Below are positions 24,531 to 32,804 of a stretch of 64,000 nucleotides of DNA, one piece after another (positions within the stretch are counted from its first letter, which is position 1; every line of letters starts with the position of its first letter). The notes under the pieces were generated by a model. It saw only the letters and a list, made by a program, of their open reading frames with translations, was not told the origin of the DNA and ran no database searches. This DNA comes from DATBLE01 sp963791425 (GTDB lineage Bacteria; Actinomycetota; Thermoleophilia; Gaiellales; Gaiellaceae), in the NCBI GenBank assembly GCA_963791425.1, contig CAWBSE010000003.1, positions 248,001 through 312,000 of the forward strand. Direction: 5' to 3'. The translations under genes were made by a program, and so were the position numbers.

Positions 24531-25388
24531 GTGTCCGGGGTCGCGTTCGCACTCATCTCCGCCCTCCTCTTCGGCGGCATGTCGATCGCGCTCGGCTTCT
24601 CGATGCGGAAGAGCCGCGACGTCCTCGTCGGGACGTTCGTGACGTCGTTCAGCGGGTTCTGCGTGTGTGCGGCGGTGGCGCTGATCGGCCGTGAGTGGGG
24701 CGGAGAGCTGTGGCCGTTCATGCTCGCGGGCCTGCTCGCCCCCGGCGGCGCACAGCTGCTGTTCGTGCTCGGCGTGCGCGAGGCGGGCCCGGCGCGGGCG
24801 TCGGTGGTCGCCGGCGCGGCGCCGCTCGTCGCGGTGACGATCGCGATCACCGCACTCGGCGAGCCGGCCAAGCTCGCACTCATGGCAGGCGCCGTGCTGA
24901 TCGTCGCGGGTGGGCTCGCCCTCGTCGCCGAGCGAGACCGCCCGGAGACCTTCCGCGCGATCGGGCTCCTGTACGCCTTCGGCTGCACGATCCTGTTCGC
25001 GACGCGCGACAACGTCGTCCGGCACATCGCGTCCGACAGCACGGTCGCGCCCCAGCTCGCGGCGGCGGTGACGATCCTCTCGGGGACGGCGCTGATCTTC
25101 GTGATCCTCGCGATCCCGCGGCGAAGCCGGGTCTTCGCCGACATCCGCCGGGAAGGCCCGCCGTTCATCCTGCCGGGCCTCCTCTGGGGCGCGTCGTACG
25201 CGTTCCTGTTCGAGGCGTTCTACCGCTCGCGCGTGACGATCGTCAGCCCGCTGGTCGCGACGGAGTCACTGTGCGCCGTGCTCCTCGCCGTCCTGCTCCT
25301 CCGCCGCACGGAACTGGTCGGCCGCCACCTCCTGCTCGGCGCCGCGCTGGTGGTCGCCGGCGGCGCGCTGATCGGAGCGTTCCGTTAA
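24531..25388 (+). CDS. DMT superfamily permease (EamA-like)
   Basis: A 285-residue membrane protein with about ten hydrophobic segments in two repeated halves, as in the drug/metabolite transporter superfamily. The first half holds LFGGMSIALGFSMRKSRDVL and AREAGPARASVVAGAAPLVA-like EamA features; the second ends VVAGGALIGAFR. It probably exports a small metabolite or amino acid. The GTG start at 24531 follows a TAGGTT box directly, and the gene is divergent from the PanE-like operon. Confidence 0.85.
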   Translation: MSGVAFALISALLFGGMSIALGFSMRKSRDVLVGTFVTSFSGFCVCAAVALIGREWGGELWPFMLAGLLAPGGAQLLFVLGVREAGPARASVVAGAAPLVAVTIAITALGEPAKLALMAGAVLIVAGGLALVAERDRPETFRAIGLLYAFGCTILFATRDNVVRHIASDSTVAPQLAAAVTILSGTALIFVILAIPRRSRVFADIRREGPPFILPGLLWGASYAFLFEAFYRSRVTIVSPLVATESLCAVLLAVLLLRRTELVGRHLLLGAALVVAGGALIGAFR

Positions 25389-25390
25389 CA

Positions 25391-25414
25391 CGTGCCAGGC
25401 ACGGTCAAGACCGC
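25391..25414. repeat. Dispersed palindrome CGTGCCAGGCACG, copy 2, with adjacent palindrome
   Basis: The 28 bp between the convergent DMT and rhodanese genes is almost entirely two palindromes: CGTGCC-A-GGCACG (25391-25403) and CGGTC-AA-GACCG (25403-25414). In this place it may stop transcription from both sides. The core repeats copies at 6060 and 43451. Confidence 0.5.
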
Positions 25415-25416
25415 GG

Positions 25417-26145
25417 TCAGCCCCTATCCGCCGGGAGGCCGCGGGCGCACCAGTCGCTCCACGAGCCGGGATAGAGCTTCGCGTCGGGCCGGCCGGCCTG
25501 TGCGAGCAGCAGCAGGTCGACGCACGCCGTGATCCCCGATCCGCAGTAGACGACGATCTCCTCCGCGTCGGCGATCTCGGGCGGGACGTCGCCCGCCTCA
25601 GCGTAGAACCAGTTGACGGCGCCGGGGATGCGGCCGGCGACCGGGTCGATCGGCTCGACCTCGCCGCGATAGCGCTCCGGCGAGCGCGCGTCGACGACGA
25701 CGAGGCCCGGCTCGCCGAGCCGGGCGAGGATCTCGTCGGCGTGCATCACGTCGCCGACGCGCGGCCGCGGGATGAAGACGCGCGGCTCGATCTCCTCGTC
25801 GCCGCCGCGAACCGGCCCGACCCACGACTCGAAGCCGCCGCGCAGCACGGCGACGTCCTCGTGGCCGTGGTGGCGCAGCAGCCACCAGAGCCGCGCGGCG
25901 CCGCCGGACGCGCCGTGGTCGTACGCAACGACGAACACGCCCTCGCCGATCCCGGCAGATCCCGCCGCAGCCGCAAACGCATCGTCGGCAGGCAGCGGAT
26001 GCCGGCCCTGCCCCTCGATCGAGAGGTCGGAGAGCTCCACCCCCAGGAACGCCGCGCCCGGGATGTGCGCCTCGAGGTACAGGTCTCGCCCGGCCTCCCA
26101 GTGGTCGAGCGCGTACGCGCAGTCGACGAACCGGTACTCGATCAG
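25417..26145 (-). CDS. Rhodanese/thiosulfate sulfurtransferase (two-domain)
   Basis: About 242 residues with two rhodanese domains. The N-terminal one holds RFVDCAYALDHWEAGRDLYL and HIPGAAFLGVELSDLS; the C-terminal one ends with the active-site loop VVYCGSGITACVDLLLLAQA, whose Cys accepts sulfane sulfur. The family start region (IEYRFVDC) begins immediately after the upstream stop. The only start-like codon in frame is CTG at 26145, in a CTGA overlap with the PNPOx-like gene. No ATG, GTG or TTG occurs between that codon and the conserved core. Confidence 0.85.
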   Translation of the reverse strand: MIEYRFVDCAYALDHWEAGRDLYLEAHIPGAAFLGVELSDLSIEGQGRHPLPADDAFAAAAGSAGIGEGVFVVAYDHGASGGAARLWWLLRHHGHEDVAVLRGGFESWVGPVRGGDEEIEPRVFIPRPRVGDVMHADEILARLGEPGLVVVDARSPERYRGEVEPIDPVAGRIPGAVNWFYAEAGDVPPEIADAEEIVVYCGSGITACVDLLLLAQAGRPDAKLYPGSWSDWCARGLPADRG

Positions 26146-26762
26146 TAGAAGCCTTCGCGGCGCTGGTACCGCTCGGCGCGCTCGGCGTCGTACGTCTCCG
26201 CCTCGACCTCCACGCCCACCGAGCAGAGAAGCTCGCCGGGGGACGGCAGCTCGCCGCGCGGCACATACTGCTCCGGATCCCAGAGCTTCGCGCGCAGGAA
26301 CGCCTTCGAGCAGTGCGTGAACACCTGGTCGATCTCGATCCGCAGCGCGAGCTTCGGAACCTTCCCCTCGACCGCGCAGGTCTCGAGCAGCTCCGGATCG
26401 GTGACGATCTCCGCCCGGCCGTTCACCCGCATCGTGTCGGTGATCCCGGGGATGATGAACAGCAGCCCGACGTTGGGGTTCTCGAGCACGTTCCGGAGCG
26501 AGTCGGCCAGCCGGTTGCCCGGCCGGTCGGGGAGCAACAGCGTCTTCTCGTCGAGGATGCGGACGAAGCCGGCCGGGTCGCCGCGTGGGCTGACGTCGCA
26601 CGTCCCGTCGGCGGCGGAGGTCGCGAGGCAGAGGAACGGCGAGCGCTCGACGAACTGCCGCGTCACGTCGTTCAGACGGTCGCTCACCTTCGACTGCACG
26701 AGGGCCGACGGCTCGCCGAGCAGGCCGCGCAGAGCATCTTCCTGGACGATCGGGACGCCCAC
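26142..26762 (-). CDS. Pyridoxamine 5'-phosphate oxidase-like FMN-binding protein
   Basis: A 206-residue split-barrel protein of the PNPOx-like superfamily, MSMEG_1061-type. The core RSPFLCLATSAADGTCDVSP (about 46-65) and GNRLADSLRNVLENPNVGLL (about 89-108) are FMN-site segments; RAKLWDPEQYVP near the C-terminus is typical of the subgroup. Members reduce or bind flavin or F420, with varied substrates. GTG 26762 is selected as the start because everything upstream in frame is non-conserved. Confidence 0.88.
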   Translation of the reverse strand: MGVPIVQEDALRGLLGEPSALVQSKVSDRLNDVTRQFVERSPFLCLATSAADGTCDVSPRGDPAGFVRILDEKTLLLPDRPGNRLADSLRNVLENPNVGLLFIIPGITDTMRVNGRAEIVTDPELLETCAVEGKVPKLALRIEIDQVFTHCSKAFLRAKLWDPEQYVPRGELPSPGELLCSVGVEVEAETYDAERAERYQRREGFY

Positions 26763-26772
26763 CCGCGTGAGG

Positions 26773-26997
26773 CTACCCGAACGCCTGTGCGATGCGCCGG
26801 GCCCGCTCGAGGTCGTCCTCGCGCAGATCGCCGCGGAGGCCCCACGCGACGTGCTTCGCGATTCCCCACCCGCGCATCCGGTAGCAATCGAGCCCGAGCA
26901 ACTCGGCGAAGCGGTCGATGCGCCGCCGGACCTCCGCGGCGCCCAGGCGCTCCAGCGGCCCGTCGGGCGCCTGCCACGCACACGCGCGTGAGGCCAC
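26773..26997 (-). pseudogene. Duplicated 3' fragment of the adjacent phosphotransferase gene
   Basis: A 74-codon open frame (GTG 26997 to TAG 26773) resembles only the last 50 or so residues of the phosphotransferase immediately upstream. Both share RRR.D, LGLD and the block GWGIAKH.AWGL. It lacks the kinase core (HQDLHGGN and Asp loop). Eleven bases separate it from the intact gene's stop. The simplest reading is a partial tandem duplication that has since diverged. It could still be translated as a small protein. Confidence 0.6.
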
Positions 26998-27008
26998 TCC
27001 GCCGCGCG

Positions 27009-27794
27009 TCAGGCGGCAGCGATCACCCGCGCCTCCGCGATGCACCACGGGTGGTAGCCGCCGCCGAGGCCCCACGCCAGGTGCTTCGCGATCCCCCAGC
27101 CCTTGATGCGGCCGCGATCGAGGCCGAGGTGCCCGGAGAGAAGGTCGAGCCGGCGCCGCGCCTGCGCGAGCGTCGGTGGGCCGTCGGGGCTCGAGTCCCG
27201 GACGATCGCCACCGGGTCGTACGCCCGCTCGGCGACGATCGGCTTCGCGTCGATCACGAGCCACGGCTCGCGCTCGGCCCGAAGGATGTTTCCGCCGTGC
27301 AGGTCCTGATGGCAGAGCACGACGTCCTCCTGCGTCGGACCGAGCGTCCTGATCGCGTCGAGGGCGGCATCGAGCAATGAGCGTTCGAAGGGCCGACCGT
27401 GATGATCGTATCTCGCGGGCAGCTCGGCCAGCCAGCGCTCCGCCTCGGTCGCAAGCAGGCGGAACGGCCCGTCGGCTGGGGGCGGCCGCCACAGCCGCTC
27501 CATCACCCCGGCCGCGATCTCGACTCCACGGTCGTCGTACCGGTTGCCCAGCGGCGTGCCGGGAACGCAGCGCTCGATCAGCAGGGCGCGCTCGTCTGGG
27601 TCGTGGTCGATCAGCCGCACCGCGCCGCGACCGTCCCAGAACCGGAACGCATCGGCCTCGTGCAGGCTCTCGGTGTCCTCCGCGAGCTGCACCTTGAGCA
27701 CCACCTCGGTGCCGTCAGGCAGCCGGGCCGGAGCGACGAGCTTCGAGAACGGCGCGAAGTAGGGCTCGCCGAGCTCGAGCCCCCAGTCCTTCAG
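27009..27794 (-). CDS. Aminoglycoside phosphotransferase (APH) family kinase
   Basis: About 261 residues with the small-molecule kinase fold. The N-lobe runs from LKDWGLELGEPYFAPFSKLV to EVVLKVQ, whose Lys binds ATP. The catalytic loop is VVLCHQDLHGGNIL (about 168-181) and the metal-binding Asp is in WLVIDAKPIVAE. The conserved N-lobe starts upstream of the first GTG, at a CTG (27794) in a CTGA overlap with thrB; GTG 27704 would remove the N-lobe sheet. Located in a threonine operon, it more likely phosphorylates a metabolite than confers resistance. Confidence 0.85.
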   Translation of the reverse strand: MKDWGLELGEPYFAPFSKLVAPARLPDGTEVVLKVQLAEDTESLHEADAFRFWDGRGAVRLIDHDPDERALLIERCVPGTPLGNRYDDRGVEIAAGVMERLWRPPPADGPFRLLATEAERWLAELPARYDHHGRPFERSLLDAALDAIRTLGPTQEDVVLCHQDLHGGNILRAEREPWLVIDAKPIVAERAYDPVAIVRDSSPDGPPTLAQARRRLDLLSGHLGLDRGRIKGWGIAKHLAWGLGGGYHPWCIAEARVIAAA

Positions 27795-28594
27795 TGCGCT
27801 CCCTGCGGCGAGACGGGCAGGACGAGCACGGTCTCGTCGGGGAAGCGGCCGGCCAGCTCATCCGCGCACGACGCCGCGTCATCGGCCCACACGACAACCG
27901 TCGGCCCCGAGCCGGACAGCGTCGCGCCGACCGCGCCCGCGGGGAGCTCCGCCCGGACGGCGTCGAGGATCCGCGACGGCCGGTACGGCTCGTGCAGACG
28001 GTCGCCGAACGCCGCGGTGAGCAGGCCGGCGTCACCCCGGGCCATCCCGGCGCCGAGCAGCGCTGCGCGGGCGGCGTTGAACGCCGCGTCGGCGTGCGGC
28101 ACCTCCGTCGGAAGCGCGTTGCGCGCATCGGTCGTCCGCACCTTCTCGTTCGGGATCACCGCGACCGGCGTGAGCGGGAGCGTGTCGGCGAGTCGCTCGA
28201 TGCGGCCGTCCCAGGTGAGGCAGGCACCGCCGGCGAGGCATGCCGCCAGGTTGTCGGAGTGACCCTCCAGCGGTCCGCCCCGCGCAAGGAGATCCTCGAG
28301 CTCGAGCTCCTGCCCGGACCACTTCATCGCGGCGACCATCCCGAGGGCGATCGTCGCCGCGCTCGAGCCGAGCCCCCGTGCACGCGGAACGCGATCGACC
28401 CACTCGAACGCGAGCCCCTCCGGCGACGCGACCAGGCCGAAGGCGCGGATGCCGATGTGCGCCGGGTCAGGTGGCTCGCCGCCGCCCTCGGACACCTCGA
28501 CCTCGTTCCAGAGATCGAGCGCGACCGCGGCGCAGTCGAATCCCGCCCCGAGGTTTGCACTGGTCGCCGGCGCCCGCGTCCTGACGCCGCTCAC
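27791..28594 (-). CDS. thrB: Homoserine kinase
   Basis: A 267-residue GHMP kinase. The N-terminal RAPATSANLGAGFDCAAVAL (about 6-25) is the ThrB signature. The ATP loop is RVPRARGLGSSAATIALGMV (about 82-101), and the C-terminal GATLSGSGPTVVVW is GHMP motif 3. It phosphorylates homoserine for threonine synthase. The GTG start is fixed by the GTGA overlap with thrC; transcribed hom-thrC-thrB. Confidence 0.95.
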   Translation of the reverse strand: MSGVRTRAPATSANLGAGFDCAAVALDLWNEVEVSEGGGEPPDPAHIGIRAFGLVASPEGLAFEWVDRVPRARGLGSSAATIALGMVAAMKWSGQELELEDLLARGGPLEGHSDNLAACLAGGACLTWDGRIERLADTLPLTPVAVIPNEKVRTTDARNALPTEVPHADAAFNAARAALLGAGMARGDAGLLTAAFGDRLHEPYRPSRILDAVRAELPAGAVGATLSGSGPTVVVWADDAASCADELAGRFPDETVLVLPVSPQGAH

Positions 28595-29439
28595 AGCCGC
28601 TCGACCGCCTCGGGATCCTTCAGGCCGTGGCCGGTGAGCACGCAGACCACCCGCCCGGCCGGCCGCACCTGGGCGACACCCGCAACACCCGCGGCCGACG
28701 CCGGTTCGCAGAACAGCCCCTCGAGCCGCGCGATCGCCGACCACCACTCGAGCAGGTCGTCGTCGGAGACGGTGACGACCTCAGCCACCGCCTCGGCCTG
28801 GTCACGGTGCACCGGATCGACGATGCGGATCGCCGTCGCCACCGTCTCGGCGCGACGGGCCGACTGAACGGAGAGGATCCGCGGCCGACCGAACCCCGCC
28901 TCGTCGAATCCACGCTCGAACGCCCGAGTGTTTCCGCCTCCCCCGTACGGAAGAGCGAGGACATCCGGCAAACCGCCGAGCTGTTCGACGATCTCCCGTG
29001 CAGCCGAGGCCTGCCCCTCGATCCGGTCCGGGTTGATCGAGTTGACGTTGACCCAGCCCTCTTCCTCGGCGAGCCGTCTCGCCTCCAGGTGGGCATCCTC
29101 GAACGTGCCCTTGACCTGCCGGAGCTCTGCGCCGGCGATGATCGCCTGGACGAGCTTGCCGCGCGCAACCGCGCCCTCGGGCAGCAGGACGACGGCGGGC
29201 AGCCCGGCGCGGGCTGCGTAGGCGGCCGCCGACGCCGCGGTGTTGCCCGTCGAGGCGCAGACGACGCCCGGAGCGCCGCGCTCCAGCGCCCGGCCGACCG
29301 CGAGCACCATCCCGCGGTCCTTGAAGCTGCCCGTCGGGTTCGCGCCTTCCCACTTCAGCCACACCTCGCAGCCGAGGCGCTCGGAGAGCCGCGGGGCGTC
29401 GAGGAGCGGCGTGTCCCCTTCGCCGAGGCTCAGGCCCAT
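28591..29439 (-). CDS. thrC: Threonine synthase (short N-terminus)
   Basis: A 282-residue PLP enzyme converting O-phosphohomoserine to threonine. The PLP-Lys motif is NPTGSFKDRGM (about 37-47), followed by CASTGNTAASAAAYAARAGL (phosphate loop) and NSINPDRIEGQ. It is about 50-70 residues shorter than many ThrC because it begins only a few residues before GEGDTPLL. The ATG at 29439 overlaps hom by 10 bp. The active-site residues are present, so it is probably functional. Confidence 0.93.
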   Translation of the reverse strand: MGLSLGEGDTPLLDAPRLSERLGCEVWLKWEGANPTGSFKDRGMVLAVGRALERGAPGVVCASTGNTAASAAAYAARAGLPAVVLLPEGAVARGKLVQAIIAGAELRQVKGTFEDAHLEARRLAEEEGWVNVNSINPDRIEGQASAAREIVEQLGGLPDVLALPYGGGGNTRAFERGFDEAGFGRPRILSVQSARRAETVATAIRIVDPVHRDQAEAVAEVVTVSDDDLLEWWSAIARLEGLFCEPASAAGVAGVAQVRPAGRVVCVLTGHGLKDPEAVERL

Positions 29440-30728
29440 CCGAGCTCCGCAACCCCACGGTCGGACACGACGGGCAGCGCCGATGCCGCGCCGCGCGTCT
29501 CTTCGAGGCCGTCGATCTCGTCGAGCGCGTCCCGCAGCCGGCCGGCAGGCGCCTCGTGCGTGACGACGTGGAGCGTGGCGCTCCCGTCGCCCTGCTGCTG
29601 GACGAGCCGTGCGACCGAGACGCCGTGCGCGGCCAGGCGCAGCGCGACCAGCGCGAGCACGCCGGGCCGGTCGGCGACCTCGACCCGGACGTAGAACGGC
29701 GAGCTGACCTCGCCCTCGGGTAGCCGCTCCAGGCTGCGCCAGCATGCGTCGTTCTGGAGGAAGCCGGTGCCCGTCGTGCCGACGACGGTGACCATGTCTG
29801 CGACGACGGCCGACGCCGTCTCGATCCCGCCCGCGCCGGGCCCCTCGAGCGTGATCTCGCGGATCGCGTCGCCCTGGAGCATGACCGCGTTGAACGCGCC
29901 GTCGACGGCCGCGAGCGGGTGGCTGCGGTCGACGAGCGCGGGGCCGACGCGCACGTCCCACCGGTCGTCGACGAGGGTGGCGGCGCCGATCAGGCGGACG
30001 GCCATGCCCATCTCACGGGCGGCTGCGACGTCCTCGGGCGCGACACGCTCGAGCCCGACGTACGTGACGTCGTCGAGCGTGACGCGCGAGCCGAACGCGA
30101 CGGTGGCGAGGATCGCCATCTTCGCCGCGGCGTCCTTCCCGGAGACATCCTCGGTCGGATCGGCCTCCGCGTAGCCGAGCCGCTGCGCCTCGGCGAGCGC
30201 CTCCTCGTACGACGAGCCGTGCTCCATCTCGGTGAGCACGAAGTTGGTGGTCCCGTTGACGATTCCGAGGACGCGATGGACGTTCGAGACGACGAGCGAC
30301 TCGCGCAGCACCTTGATCACCGGGATCGCCGCGCAGACCGACGCCTCGAAGCGGAGCTGGACGCCGCGCTCCGCCGCCGCCGCGAACAGCTCGGCGCCGC
30401 GGGAGGCGACCAGCTGCTTGTTGGCGGTGACGACCGGCTTTCCCGCGCGGAGCAGCTCGAGCACGTGGTCGCCGGTCGGGTCGAGCCCGCCCATCACCTC
30501 CGCGACGACGGCGATCTCCGGGTCGTCGCGGATCTCGGCGAAGTCGGTGGTCGTGGCGACGTCGGAGCCACGCTCCTTCTTCGGGTCGCGAACGAGCGCC
30601 CTGACGACGCGCAGGCGGTGGCCGGTCGCCCGCTCGATGTCGGCGGCCTGCTCGCGCAGGAGCCGGTCGACGGCAGAGCCGACCGTCCCGTAGCCGAGCA
30701 GGGCAACTGGAACGTCGACGGACGCCAC
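29430..30728 (-). CDS. hom: Homoserine dehydrogenase with ACT domain
   Basis: A 432-residue enzyme reducing aspartate semialdehyde to homoserine. The Rossmann motif ALLGYGTVGSAVDRLL is residues 9-24. The catalytic region includes NGTTNFVLTEMEHGSSYEEA and the family motif GYAEADPTEDVSGKDAAAKM (about 184-203), whose Asp and Lys are catalytic. A C-terminal ACT domain (about 345-420, FYVRVEVADRPGVLALVALR) is the usual site of threonine feedback inhibition. GTG start at 30728 with TACCGT 6 bases upstream, first gene of a six-gene operon. Confidence 0.95.
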   Translation of the reverse strand: MASVDVPVALLGYGTVGSAVDRLLREQAADIERATGHRLRVVRALVRDPKKERGSDVATTTDFAEIRDDPEIAVVAEVMGGLDPTGDHVLELLRAGKPVVTANKQLVASRGAELFAAAAERGVQLRFEASVCAAIPVIKVLRESLVVSNVHRVLGIVNGTTNFVLTEMEHGSSYEEALAEAQRLGYAEADPTEDVSGKDAAAKMAILATVAFGSRVTLDDVTYVGLERVAPEDVAAAREMGMAVRLIGAATLVDDRWDVRVGPALVDRSHPLAAVDGAFNAVMLQGDAIREITLEGPGAGGIETASAVVADMVTVVGTTGTGFLQNDACWRSLERLPEGEVSSPFYVRVEVADRPGVLALVALRLAAHGVSVARLVQQQGDGSATLHVVTHEAPAGRLRDALDEIDGLEETRGAASALPVVSDRGVAELGWA

Positions 30729-30734
30729 GTACCG

Positions 30735-30740
30735 ACGGTA
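30735..30740 (-). promoter_or_regulatory. Putative -10 box TACCGT, leaderless promoter of hom operon
   Basis: TACCGT on the minus strand is 6 bases from GTG 30728. The spacer itself, CGGTAC, leaves no Shine-Dalgarno. Confidence 0.5.
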
Positions 30741-30798
30741 GCGAAGACCTCAGACGCCGGGCGGGCCCAGCGATCGCCGCCGCCACCCCGCTCCGCGC

Positions 30799-30843
30799 CC
30801 CCACTCCGCAGCCCCACTCCGCAGCCCCCACCCTGGGTGGGGG
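30799..30843. repeat. 13 bp tandem repeat running into a perfect hairpin
   Basis: CCCCACTCCGCAG occurs twice in direct tandem (30799-30811, 30812-30824), followed at once by the palindrome CCCCCACCCTGGGTGGGGG (30825-30843). It lies between divergent hom and dinB genes, so it is not at a gene end and is an unlikely terminator. It could be a regulatory or structural element. The rest of the 200 bp intergenic region shows only the two promoters. Confidence 0.6.
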
Positions 30844-30916
30844 AGTAGCCCCTTACCCCTACGGCGATCGTGCCACGAAACTCCGCACGCGTCTGTGTCG
30901 CTTCCGCGCCGATTTC

Positions 30917-30922
30917 TACTCT
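30917..30922 (+). promoter_or_regulatory. Putative -10 box TACTCT, leaderless promoter of dinB
   Basis: TACTCT ends 6 bases before GTG 30929. The intervening G run could also act as a poor ribosome site. No LexA box of the usual actinobacterial type was seen. Confidence 0.42.
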
Positions 30923-30928
30923 TGGGGG

Positions 30929-31982
30929 GTGATCGTCGCGCACATGGACCTCGACGCCTTCTTCGCCGCCGTCGAACAGCTCGAGGATCCGACGCTGCGC
31001 CGCAAGGCGCTCATCGTCGGCGGCGACCCGAAGGGCCGCGGCGTCGTCGCGACCGCGAACTACGTGGCGCGGAAATTCGGCATCCACTCGGCGATGAGCT
31101 GCGCCGAGGCGCTGCGCCGCTGCCCCGACGCCGTCTTCGTCCGGCCGCGTCATGCGCTCTACCGCCACTACTCGCAGGCGGTCTGGAGCTCGGTGCGCGA
31201 GGTAGTGCCCACGGTCGAGCAGACCGGGATCGACGAGGGTTACCTCGACCTCGGCGAGATCGCCTCCGACTTCCTCGCCGCGCGGAAGCTGGCCGAGGCG
31301 GTGCAGTCCGCCGTCCGCGGCTCGACCGCGCTGACGTGCTCGCTCGGCGTCGCGACGTGCAAGGTCGTCGCCAAGGTCGCCTCCGACCGCCGCAAGCCGG
31401 GCGGGCTGACCGTCGTCCGCCCCGGGAAAGAGGCGTCGTTCCTGGCGCCGTTCGACGTCCGCCTGCTCCCCGGGGTGGGGCCGCAGGGCCGAGGACCGCC
31501 TTCGCGCCGCCGGCGTGGCGACGATCGGGGAGCTCGCCGGCATCGACGATCCCGCACTCCGCCGCCTGCTGCCCGGCAAGGTCGGCGCGATCCTTCGCGA
31601 CCGGGCACGCGGCATCGACGGGCGTGGGCTCGAGACGCAGGTCGAGCGAATCTCGATCTCGACCGAGGAGACCTTCGAGCGGGACGTCGCCGACCGGGAC
31701 CAGTTGCACGCCGAGCTCAGGCGCATGGCTGGGCAGCTTGCCGACCATCTGACGCGAAAGGGACAGGCGGCCCGCACCGTGACGACCAAGGTGCGCTACC
31801 CGGACTTCTCGATCCGCAGCCGCTCCTCCACGCTCGCCGCCGGCCTCGACGACGCCGCCGCCATCGGCGACGTCGCCTGCACCCTGCTCGATCGAGCCCT
31901 GGCGGACCGGCCCGGCCCGCTGCGTCTCGTCGGCGTCGGCCTCTCGAACATCGAGGACTTTCGCCAGCTCGCGCTGAGCTAG
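30929..31982 (+). CDS. dinB: DNA polymerase IV, Y family (frameshifted by one surplus base)
   Basis: About 350 residues when one base is skipped. The catalytic MDLDAFFAAVEQL (about 6-18) and TGIDEGYLDLGE (about 99-110, the second metal site) are in the first frame. That frame ends normal sequence at LLPGVGPQ. The helix-hairpin and little-finger part (ATIGELAGIDDPALRRLLPG through LSNIEDFRQLALS) continues in the next frame. Removing one G at 31486-31488 gives VGPQAEDRLRAAG, as expected. It performs translesion synthesis if the break is an assembly error. Confidence 0.85.
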
Positions 31983-31991
31983 TCGGCTGAG

Positions 31992-32789
31992 CTAACGGAG
32001 CTTCCGGAGCGCCTCGACCAGATCCGCGGAGGCGTCCTCCGGCACGACCTGCGCGAGCTCGGAGCCCGCGATCTCGGCGTACACCTGCGCCATCGCGGCG
32101 AACAGCGCCGGGTCGAGGCCCGCCGCCGCCTGCGTCGTCGCGATCTCGCCCATCTCGCCGACGTACCGCTCCGATTTCGCCGCTGCGCGCGCGATGTCGC
32201 GTCCCGCGCCGTCCGCGACGTCGCCAAGGTCGTCGAGCACGAACTCGAGCACGCCGTAGTGGTCGGCGGCCCGCAGCGCCTGGGTCAGGATGGCGACCGA
32301 GCCCTTGTACACCGAGGCGGTGCTCATCTTCACCGCCGACGCCGAGCCGACCTCGCCGCCGACGACCACGACGTCGACGCCGTCGAACGGCAGCGCCGCC
32401 ACCTCGCCCGCCCGCGGGCCGGACAGGTAGATCCGCGTGGTGCCGGGGGCGGTCGGCGCCGGGCCTGAGATCGCCCCGTCCACCTCCGTCGAGATCCGCC
32501 GCGCGGTCTCGGGCGACACCGCGTTCAGGTCGGCGAGCAGCCGCGCTCCGGCGAGCCCCTGCGCGACCGCCTCCGCCTGGTCGGGTGGGACGATCGAGAG
32601 CACGATGTCGGCCTCCCGCACGACATCGGCGAGCGACGGCAACAGCTCCAGGCCGGCCTCGTCCGCCAGCCGCGCAGTCCGCTCGCTGCGCCCGGCGACC
32701 GTTGCGACGACCCGCGCGCCGCCGCGGAGCAGAGCCCCGCCGACCGCGCTGCCCATCGCGCCGGGGCTGACGATGCCGACCGTCGCCAT
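31992..32789 (-). CDS. NAD(P)-binding dehydrogenase with DUF1932 C-terminal domain
   Basis: A 265-residue protein of the 6-phosphogluconate/3-hydroxyisobutyrate dehydrogenase superfamily. The Rossmann motif GIVSPGAMGSAVGGAL is residues 5-20. The VKMSTASVYKGSVAILTQAL stretch (about 153-172) is typical of the DUF1932 domain and carries the Lys expected at the active site. The substrate is unknown. The start ATG 32789 has TAGACT 9 bases upstream. It is tail-to-tail with dinB, only 9 bp apart. Confidence 0.88.
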   Translation of the reverse strand: MATVGIVSPGAMGSAVGGALLRGGARVVATVAGRSERTARLADEAGLELLPSLADVVREADIVLSIVPPDQAEAVAQGLAGARLLADLNAVSPETARRISTEVDGAISGPAPTAPGTTRIYLSGPRAGEVAALPFDGVDVVVVGGEVGSASAVKMSTASVYKGSVAILTQALRAADHYGVLEFVLDDLGDVADGAGRDIARAAAKSERYVGEMGEIATTQAAAGLDPALFAAMAQVYAEIAGSELAQVVPEDASADLVEALRKLR

Positions 32790-32798
32790 TGCGACGAG

Positions 32799-32804
32799 AG
32801 TCTA
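32799..32804 (-). promoter_or_regulatory. Putative -10 box TAGACT, short-leader promoter
   Basis: Minus-strand TAGACT ends 9 bases before ATG 32789. The box overlaps the end of the regulator gene upstream. Confidence 0.38.

Noticed and set aside
29430..29439. Missing N-terminal segment of threonine synthase as evidence of a pseudogene
   Set aside because: The active-site Lys, phosphate loop and C-terminus are intact and the gene is tightly embedded in its operon; a short N-terminus is more likely natural.
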